Of a stretch of DNA of 10,449 nt, positions 5,563 to 10,449 are shown piece after piece (position 1 is the stretch's first letter; the number at the start of each line of letters is the position of its first letter). The notes beneath the pieces are model-generated. The model made no database searches. It had not been told where the DNA came from and saw only the letters and a program-made list of their open reading frames with translations. Both the position numbers and the translations under genes were made by a program. Source of the stretch: an uncultured Bacteroidales bacterium (GTDB lineage Bacteria; Bacteroidota; Bacteroidia; Bacteroidales; UBA932); NCBI GenBank assembly GCA_905235775.1, contig CAJOMY010000052.1, positions 1 to 10,449 of the forward strand. Reading direction: 5' to 3'.

Positions 5563-7238
5563 TATTCCATCAGCTTTTTGTATTTGAAACGCTTGGGTTC
5601 CGTCTCGCCGAGGCGGGCTTTGCGGTTCTCCTCGTATTCGGAATAGCTGCCTTCGAAATAATAAACCTGTCCGTCTCCTTCGAAGGCGAGGATGTGCGTG
5701 GCGATACGATCGAGGAACCAGCGGTCGTGGCTGACGACCACCGCGCAGCCCGCAAAGCCGTCAAGGCCCTCTTCAAGTGCCCGTATCGTGTTGACATCCA
5801 CGTCGTTGGTCGGTTCGTCAAGCAGCAGGACGTTGCCTTCATCCTTGAGGGTAAGCGCCAGGTGCAGGCGGTTGCGTTCGCCGCCCGAAAGTACGCCGCA
5901 GAGCTTCTCCTGGTCCGCGCCGGAGAAATTGAACCGGGACACCCACGAGCGGGCATTGATGTCCCGGCCGCCCAGCCGCACCCATTCGGAGTTGCCGGCA
6001 ATGGTCTCATAGACCGTCTTGTCGGGGTCGATGCTCCTGTGCTGCTGGTCCACATAGGAGATTTTCGCGGTCTCGCCGATCTCGATGGTGCCGCTGTCGG
6101 GCTGTTCGATGCCCATGATCAGGCGGAAGAGCGTGGTCTTGCCGGCGCCGTTCGGACCGATTACGCCCACGATGCCGGCGGGAGGCAGCACGAAGGAGAG
6201 GTGCTCGAAGAGCAGTTTGTCGCCGTAAGCCTTGCTGACGTCGTGGAATTCGATCACTTTGTTCCCGAGGTGAGGTCCGTTGGGGATATAGATTTCGAGG
6301 CGCGCCTCCTTCTCTTTCGTGTCCGCGGACGCAAGTTTCTCGTAGGCCCCCAGACGGGCCTTCTGCTTGGCCTGCCGGGCCTTCGGCGCCATCCGGACCC
6401 ACTCCAGCTCGCGCTCGAGGGTCTTGCGCCGCCGGCTCTCCTGCTTCTCCTCCTGCGCCAGGCGGATGCTCTTCTGCTCCAGCCAGGAGGAATAATTCCC
6501 TTTCCAGGGAATACCCTCGCCGCGGTCCAGTTCGAGGATCCAGCCTGCCACGTTGTCGAGGAAGTAACGGTCGTGCGTGACGGCGATCACCGTGCCTTTG
6601 TACTGCTGCAAATGGGCTTCCAGCCACTGGATGCTTTCGGTGTCGAGGTGGTTGGTGGGCTCGTCGAGCAACAGCACGTCCGGGGCCTGCAGCAGCAGGC
6701 GGCAGAGGGCCACGCGACGGCGCTCACCGCCGGAGAGCGTGGCGACCTTCGCCTCGGACGGCGGGCACTGAAGCGCATCCATGGCGCGCTCCAGCCTGGC
6801 GTCGATCTCCCACCCGTCGTGGTGCTCGATGAGTTCCGTGAGCTCGCCCTGGCGCTCGATGAGCGCGTTCATCTGCTCGTCCGACATCGGTTCCATGAAC
6901 TTCAGGCCGATTTCGTTGTACTCGGCAAGCAGGTTCATGACCTCCTGGACGCCCTCCCGGACCACTTCCAGGACGGTCTTGTCCGGATCCATCTGCGGCT
7001 CCTGTTCCAGGTAGCCGACACGGTAGCCCGGGGCCCAGACGACCTCGCCCTTGTAGGATTTCTCCACGCCGGCGATAATCTTGAGCAGGGTCGATTTGCC
7101 GGATCCGTTCAGGCCGATGATACCGATCTTGGCCCCGTAGAAGAAGGAAAGATAGATATCCTTGAGGATGACCTTGTTGTTGTGCGGGAGGACCTTGCCA
7201 ACCCCGTTCATCGAGAATATGATCTTTTCGTCTGCCAT
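5562..7238 (-). CDS. ettA: Energy-dependent translational throttle protein EttA (ABC-F ATPase)
   Basis: A 558-residue ABC-F protein, close to E. coli EttA (555). It has two ATPase domains and no membrane part. Domain 1: Walker A GLNGSGKST (42-50), signature LSGGERRR (168-175), Walker B LLLDEPTNHLD (189-199) with catalytic Glu193. The arm that contacts the L1 stalk and E-site tRNA is about 95-140. The linker that reaches the peptidyl-transferase side is about 250-320, with a basic run (RQAKQKARLGAYEKL). Domain 2: Walker A GPNGAGKTT (361-369), LSGGERNR (450-457), Walker B LLLDEPTNDVD (471-481) with Glu475. All key residues are intact. EttA binds the ribosomal E site and slows early elongation when ADP is high. 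It starts 6 nt after cstA, so the two are co-transcribed; no separate promoter is seen. Confidence 0.95.
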   Translation of the reverse strand: MADEKIIFSMNGVGKVLPHNNKVILKDIYLSFFYGAKIGIIGLNGSGKSTLLKIIAGVEKSYKGEVVWAPGYRVGYLEQEPQMDPDKTVLEVVREGVQEVMNLLAEYNEIGLKFMEPMSDEQMNALIERQGELTELIEHHDGWEIDARLERAMDALQCPPSEAKVATLSGGERRRVALCRLLLQAPDVLLLDEPTNHLDTESIQWLEAHLQQYKGTVIAVTHDRYFLDNVAGWILELDRGEGIPWKGNYSSWLEQKSIRLAQEEKQESRRRKTLERELEWVRMAPKARQAKQKARLGAYEKLASADTKEKEARLEIYIPNGPHLGNKVIEFHDVSKAYGDKLLFEHLSFVLPPAGIVGVIGPNGAGKTTLFRLIMGIEQPDSGTIEIGETAKISYVDQQHRSIDPDKTVYETIAGNSEWVRLGGRDINARSWVSRFNFSGADQEKLCGVLSGGERNRLHLALTLKDEGNVLLLDEPTNDVDVNTIRALEEGLDGFAGCAVVVSHDRWFLDRIATHILAFEGDGQVYYFEGSYSEYEENRKARLGETEPKRFKYKKLME

Positions 7239-7244
7239 ATGTCG

Positions 7245-8702
7245 TTATTTGCGGGCTTGGGTGTATTTCCAGCGGAAGAAGAGCGTGAGGCTGAGAATGA
7301 TTACGACGGCGCCGATCCAACGGTTCCAGCCCGGCGGGAGGTTGAAGCCGATCTGGGCGATGCAGAGATAGGTCACGCTGACGGCCGTCATCAGGCAGGC
7401 CGGCAGCAGCGTCATCAGATAGTAGGCGCCTTTGCGACCGCGCGCGAGGAAGACGGTCACCGCCCAGAGCGTGAAGACCGCGAGCGTCTGGTTCGCCCAG
7501 CCGAAGTATCTCCAGATGATGTTGAAGCCGTCTTCATTGGCGATGTTGAACCACAGCAACAGCGCAGCCACGGAGAAGAGGGGGATGCTGATCGCCAGTC
7601 GCTTGGCAACCGTTTTCTGTTCGAGTTTCAGGAAGTCGGCGATAATCAGACGTGCGCTGCGCAGGGCCGTATCGCCGCTGGTGATGGGGGCGGCAACCAC
7701 GCCGCACAGGGCGAGGATGCTGCCGAGGAGGCCCAGCCAGCTGCGGGAGACTTTGGTCACCACGGTCGGAGCGGCATCCGCGAAGGTGCCGCCGACCTCG
7801 GCGGCTCCGCCGCCAAAGAAGAAATAGGATGACACCGCGGCCCAGACCAGGGCAACCAGCCCTTCGGTGATCATGGAACCGTAGAAGACGGGGCGGCCCA
7901 GCTTTTCGTTCCCCAGGCAGCGTGCCATGAGCGGACTCTGCGTCGCATGGAATCCGCTGATGGCTCCGCAGGCAATTGTCACGAACATATAGGGCCAGAT
8001 GGGCTGGCCCTTGCCGCCCCAGGTCTGCGTACGGTTCTGCAGGCCGTCCCAGAATTCGGGGATCTGCGGCATCTTGACGATCAGTCCCACCAACAAGGCG
8101 ATGGCCATGAAGATCAGCGTCACGGCGAACAGGGGATAGATCCGCCCGATGATCTTGTCGATCGGAAGCATCGTCGCGATGATATAATAGACGAAAATGA
8201 TGCCGGCCCAGATCATGAATGCGGTGTTGCTGCCGTTTCCGGCCATGTCCTTCAAGATGACGGCCGGGCTGTACACGAAGACGGCACCGACCAGCACCAG
8301 CAGCAGAACCGAGAAGCAGAGCATCACCGTTTTTGCCCGTTTTCCGAGGTAGATTCCGATCAGGTCGGGCAGGCTCGCGCCTCCATGACGCAGCGACAGC
8401 ATGCCGCTGAAGTAGTCGTGCACGGCTCCGCCGAAGATGCATCCGAGTACGATCCAGATGTAGGCGGCCGGTCCGAATTTCGCTCCCATGATGGCGCCGA
8501 AAATGGGACCTGTGCCCGCGATGTTCAGGAACTGGATCATGAAAACCTTCCAGGACGGCATGGCGATGAAGTCGATGCCGTCCGCCTTGGTGACTGCCGG
8601 TGTGGGACGTCCGGGGTCTGGGGCGAAAACCTTCTCCACGAATTTGCCGTAGATCAGATATCCGAGCACCAGGGCGATAATGCTGATGAAGAATGAAATC
8701 AT
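7245..8702 (-). CDS. cstA: Carbon starvation protein CstA, short form (peptide/pyruvate transporter family)
   Basis: A 485-residue polytopic inner-membrane protein with many hydrophobic segments from residue 2 to about 478. The family core is clear: PSWKVFMIQFLNIAGTGPIFG-type sequence at 49-69, then GGAVHDYFSGMLSLRHGGASLPDLIG across 91-116, ATMLPIDKIIGRIYP at 176-190, GAISGFHATQSPLMARC at 246-262, and APITSGDTALRSARL at 338-352. CstA proteins import peptides or pyruvate, coupled to an ion gradient. E. coli CstA has about 701 residues; this is the shorter version usual in Bacteroidetes, not a truncation. The frame stays open far upstream of 8702, but that extension is antisense to the cardiolipin synthase gene and has no transporter character, while MISFFISI begins a normal first helix. 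First gene of the minus-strand operon. Confidence 0.93.
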   Translation of the reverse strand: MISFFISIIALVLGYLIYGKFVEKVFAPDPGRPTPAVTKADGIDFIAMPSWKVFMIQFLNIAGTGPIFGAIMGAKFGPAAYIWIVLGCIFGGAVHDYFSGMLSLRHGGASLPDLIGIYLGKRAKTVMLCFSVLLLVLVGAVFVYSPAVILKDMAGNGSNTAFMIWAGIIFVYYIIATMLPIDKIIGRIYPLFAVTLIFMAIALLVGLIVKMPQIPEFWDGLQNRTQTWGGKGQPIWPYMFVTIACGAISGFHATQSPLMARCLGNEKLGRPVFYGSMITEGLVALVWAAVSSYFFFGGGAAEVGGTFADAAPTVVTKVSRSWLGLLGSILALCGVVAAPITSGDTALRSARLIIADFLKLEQKTVAKRLAISIPLFSVAALLLWFNIANEDGFNIIWRYFGWANQTLAVFTLWAVTVFLARGRKGAYYLMTLLPACLMTAVSVTYLCIAQIGFNLPPGWNRWIGAVVIILSLTLFFRWKYTQARK

Positions 8703-8706
8703 AGTA

Positions 8707-8714
8707 CAAAAATA
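8707..8714 (-). promoter_or_regulatory. -7 promoter box of the cstA-ettA operon
   Basis: On the minus strand this reads TATTTTTG, a perfect TAnnTTTG match, and only four bases separate it from the ATG at 8702. Transcription would start at or next to the start codon, giving a leaderless or nearly leaderless mRNA. No TTG element was found 19-21 nt upstream, so the real promoter could be elsewhere. Confidence 0.45.
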
Positions 8715-8726
8715 TAAAAAAATCCG

Positions 8727-8733
8727 TATCTTG
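8727..8733 (+). promoter_or_regulatory. Weak -7-like box for the cardiolipin synthase gene
   Basis: TATCTTG is one T short of the TAnnTTTG consensus and lies 20 nt before the GTG at 8754, the right place for a short leader. There is no matching TTG upstream. It sits in the 51-bp intergenic region shared with the divergent cstA promoter. Confidence 0.3.
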
Positions 8734-8753
8734 CATCCCATATTGACGTCGCC

Positions 8754-9458
8754 GTGCCGGTTTGGCTGAACATACTCATCATAATTATCCTCGTCAGCAT
8801 CATCCTGATGGAGGTTGCCGAGAATGGCCACCCCATCCGCACGCTGGCCTGGATCCTGCTGTTGGTTTTCCTTCCGGTGGCAGGACTCGTGCTGTATTTC
8901 TTCTTCGGCCGGGACCGCAAGAACCGCCGCATGGTGAGCGCCCAGGACATGGACCGGCTGCAGCATTTGTCCAGCCAGGCCGTGGCGGGTTACGTATGCG
9001 ACAATCCTCCTGAGCGACACCGCAATCTCATCACGCTCCTGCATACTGCCGGCAATGCGCTGCCCGTTTCCGGCAACGACGTACGCGTCTATACGGATTT
9101 CCGTGCCATGTACTCGGACCTGCTTGAGGACCTTCAGGCGGCCCGGCACCACATCCACTTCCAGTTTTTCAAGTTCGAGGACGACGAATTTGGCCACCGG
9201 GTCGAGGAGGTCCTCGTCAGCAAGGCACAGGAAGGCGTGGAAGTCCGTCTGCAGATCGACGACCTGGCCAACCTGACGCGCCGGAAGTTCTTCCGCCGCA
9301 TGGCGAAATCGGGCGTGCAGGTGCGTCCCTTCCTCCGTGTACATCTGATTCTGTCGAGCGACACCAACTACCGCAACCACCGCAAGAACGTGGTCATCGA
9401 CGGCCGCGTGGCCATCCTGCGTCAGGGCAGGAAGAACAACTTTCTGCTGAAGGTCTGA
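8754..9458 (+). CDS. cls: Truncated cardiolipin synthase (N-terminal half, chimeric end)
   Basis: The first 220 residues match a phospholipase-D-type cardiolipin synthase. Two membrane helices (about 4-20 and 31-51) form the usual N-terminal anchor, ending in FFFGRDRKNRR. A first catalytic domain follows, with VRVYTDF (110-116) and HIHFQFFKFEDDEFG (133-147), and an HxKxxxxD motif at 209-216 (HRKNVVID). Full enzymes have about 480 residues and a second HKD motif; this frame ends at 234. After DGRVA (216-220) the expected TGGxNIA-like sequence is missing, and 14 unrelated residues precede the stop; no other frame continues the homology. One HKD motif cannot form the normal two-HKD active site, so the product should be inactive. 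The GTG at 8754 is the only sensible start before the first helix. Divergent from cstA, with 51 bp between them. Confidence 0.8.
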   Translation: MPVWLNILIIIILVSIILMEVAENGHPIRTLAWILLLVFLPVAGLVLYFFFGRDRKNRRMVSAQDMDRLQHLSSQAVAGYVCDNPPERHRNLITLLHTAGNALPVSGNDVRVYTDFRAMYSDLLEDLQAARHHIHFQFFKFEDDEFGHRVEEVLVSKAQEGVEVRLQIDDLANLTRRKFFRRMAKSGVQVRPFLRVHLILSSDTNYRNHRKNVVIDGRVAILRQGRKNNFLLKV

Positions 9459-9470
9459 CAGCCGCACCGA
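9405..9470. other. Probable junction between Bacteroidales and foreign sequence
   Basis: Cardiolipin synthase homology ends at about 9413 in the middle of a conserved motif, with no terminator, transposon end or target duplication visible. From about 9414 to 9458 the frame reads as 14 or 15 codons that could be the end of another gene, and a permease gene starts 11 nt after its stop. Serine codon choice changes across the same point. A misassembled contig is the simplest reading; a real recombination event is the alternative. Confidence 0.6.
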
Positions 9471-10449
9471 TGAAGACTATCGAGAGATACGTGTTCGGTT
9501 CGTTCCTTTCGAGCTTCACACTCGCGTTCCTCGTGCTCACTTTCGTGCTTACTATCGCGCTTATGGTGCAGATCGTGAGCTACATTCTGAGCGGTCTTCC
9601 TCTGAGGCTTGTCGGCGAGTTCGCGATGGTGAGCTTCCCCGAGACGCTCCAGTGGACGATGCCTCTGGCGCTTCTCGTGTCGAGCGTGCTCGTGTTCTCG
9701 CGCATGAGCGCCGACAGCGAAATCGCGGCGATGCGCGCATGCGGCGTGAATCTGCTATCGGTCATGAAGTGGCCGGCTGTCTTCGGCCTCGCGTGTTCGC
9801 TTGTGGGCGTATACGTCAACAACGAGATTGTGCCTCGCGGCCACGAACTGCGCCGTTCGCTCAAGGCCAAGGTGTCGGTCGACACCGGACTTGACATCCT
9901 CGAACCGGGGCGCGTCATAACCGACTTCCCGAAGATGAAGCTCTACTTCGGCGCAAAGGAGGGGAACTGGGTCTACGACCTCATCGTCATCGACTACTCC
10001 AACCCGAAGTTCGACCGCATGATAACGGCGTCGAAGGCGCTGGTCGAGAGCAGAGGCCGCGACATATTCCTCGATCTCTACAACATGACGGTCGACCCCG
10101 TCGACGAGGATCACCAGTCCATGGCGCGCGCCAACAGGGCGCAGCACGTCGTCAATGACGCGCTCAAGGAGTCGAAATACAACAAGAAGGAGAAGGACCT
10201 GCGCCTCATGGAGCTTGTCGAAAGGATCAACAGGTACAGTGCGCTTGTGAAGCAGATGAAGGGCGACAGCAAGGCCAAAGGCGTCGAACGCAGGCTTCTG
10301 CGGCGCGATCTGTGCGACCTCAAGGTAGAGCTTTCGAAAAGGTTCGTATTCGCGATGGCGTCGTTCTGCTTCGTGCTCGTCGGGATCCCGCTCGGGATCC
10401 GCTCGCAGCGGCGCGAGTCCACTGTCGGCATGGCGATCTCGCTCGCGGT
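9470..10449 (+). CDS. LptF/LptG-type permease of lipopolysaccharide export (3' end outside window)
   Basis: The first 326 residues of a YjgP/YjgQ family permease; the usual length is 360-400, so the C-terminus is cut by the window. LptF and LptG form the inner-membrane part of the LptB2FG transporter that moves lipopolysaccharide to the periplasmic bridge. Three N-terminal helices lie at about 14-40, 55-77 and 102-117, with the family motif SADSEIAAMRACG at 80-92. A periplasmic jellyroll-type region spans about 125-285, and a helix returns at 293-310 (FVFAMASFCFVLVGIPLGI). Its sequence differs from Bacteroidetes LptF as I know it and resembles Verrucomicrobiota/Lentisphaerota/Kiritimatiellota versions; TCG makes up about half of its Ser codons, unlike its neighbours. 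Whether it is LptF or LptG is undecided. The ATG at 9470 gives a normal N-terminus. Confidence 0.85.
   Translation, partial: MKTIERYVFGSFLSSFTLAFLVLTFVLTIALMVQIVSYILSGLPLRLVGEFAMVSFPETLQWTMPLALLVSSVLVFSRMSADSEIAAMRACGVNLLSVMKWPAVFGLACSLVGVYVNNEIVPRGHELRRSLKAKVSVDTGLDILEPGRVITDFPKMKLYFGAKEGNWVYDLIVIDYSNPKFDRMITASKALVESRGRDIFLDLYNMTVDPVDEDHQSMARANRAQHVVNDALKESKYNKKEKDLRLMELVERINRYSALVKQMKGDSKAKGVERRLLRRDLCDLKVELSKRFVFAMASFCFVLVGIPLGIRSQRRESTVGMAISLA

Noticed and set aside
5694..7832. 712-codon open frame on the plus strand
   Set aside because: It lies antisense to ettA and cstA, both of which have complete family motifs. Its product has no recognisable domain and the skewed composition of a mirror frame.
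8703..9467. 255-residue N-terminal extension of CstA
   Set aside because: The frame stays open only because it mirrors the cardiolipin synthase gene. CstA homology and the first membrane helix begin at 8702.
1..10449. CRISPR array, tRNA or rRNA gene, complete insertion sequence
   Set aside because: No regularly spaced repeats, cloverleaf-like sequence, ribosomal RNA signature or transposase was seen on either strand.

Overview
The window looks like a fragment of a fairly GC-rich Bacteroidales genome, probably from a metagenome. Supporting signs are several TAnnTTTG-type -7 promoter boxes (one with a well-spaced TTG -33 element), the lack of Shine-Dalgarno sequences, the short 485-residue form of CstA, and secreted or outer-membrane proteins of Bacteroidetes style. 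The last kilobase does not fit: its LptF/LptG permease resembles, from memory, homologues of the Verrucomicrobiota/Lentisphaerota/Kiritimatiellota group, and it begins just after a cardiolipin synthase gene that breaks off in mid-domain. I read the right end as a foreign or chimeric segment with a junction near 9413.

Layout. Bases 1-250 are AT-rich. They hold the first codons of a minus-strand gene, probably a tyrosine integrase whose body lies left of the window, with its promoter, a direct repeat, a palindrome and a strong terminator hairpin. Bases 250-600 are non-coding and include a nested inverted-repeat structure. A small outer-membrane barrel-like protein (601-1161) and a secreted Spy/CpxP-like protein with a Gly-rich tail (1280-1843) follow on the plus strand. 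After a clear terminator and a clear promoter comes a two-gene plus-strand operon: an iron-containing alcohol dehydrogenase (1968-3152) overlapping by 4 bp an NAD-dependent epimerase/reductase (3149-4174).

A four-gene minus-strand operon converges on this pair. In transcription order it is cstA (8702-7245), ettA (7238-5562), an unrecognised 129-residue helical protein (5562-5173) and a DUF1295 membrane protein (5160-4195). Gaps are 6 nt, a 1-nt overlap and 12 nt, so co-transcription is very likely. CstA (peptide/pyruvate uptake in starvation) and EttA (translation throttle sensing ADP/ATP) both concern low-energy states, which gives the operon a plausible common theme.

Divergent from cstA is the N-terminal half of a cardiolipin synthase (8754 to about 9413), which then loses homology and stops at 9458. 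The permease gene starts at 9470 and runs off the window. I found no RNA genes, CRISPR array or complete insertion sequence, and no clear defence or other novel multi-gene system.
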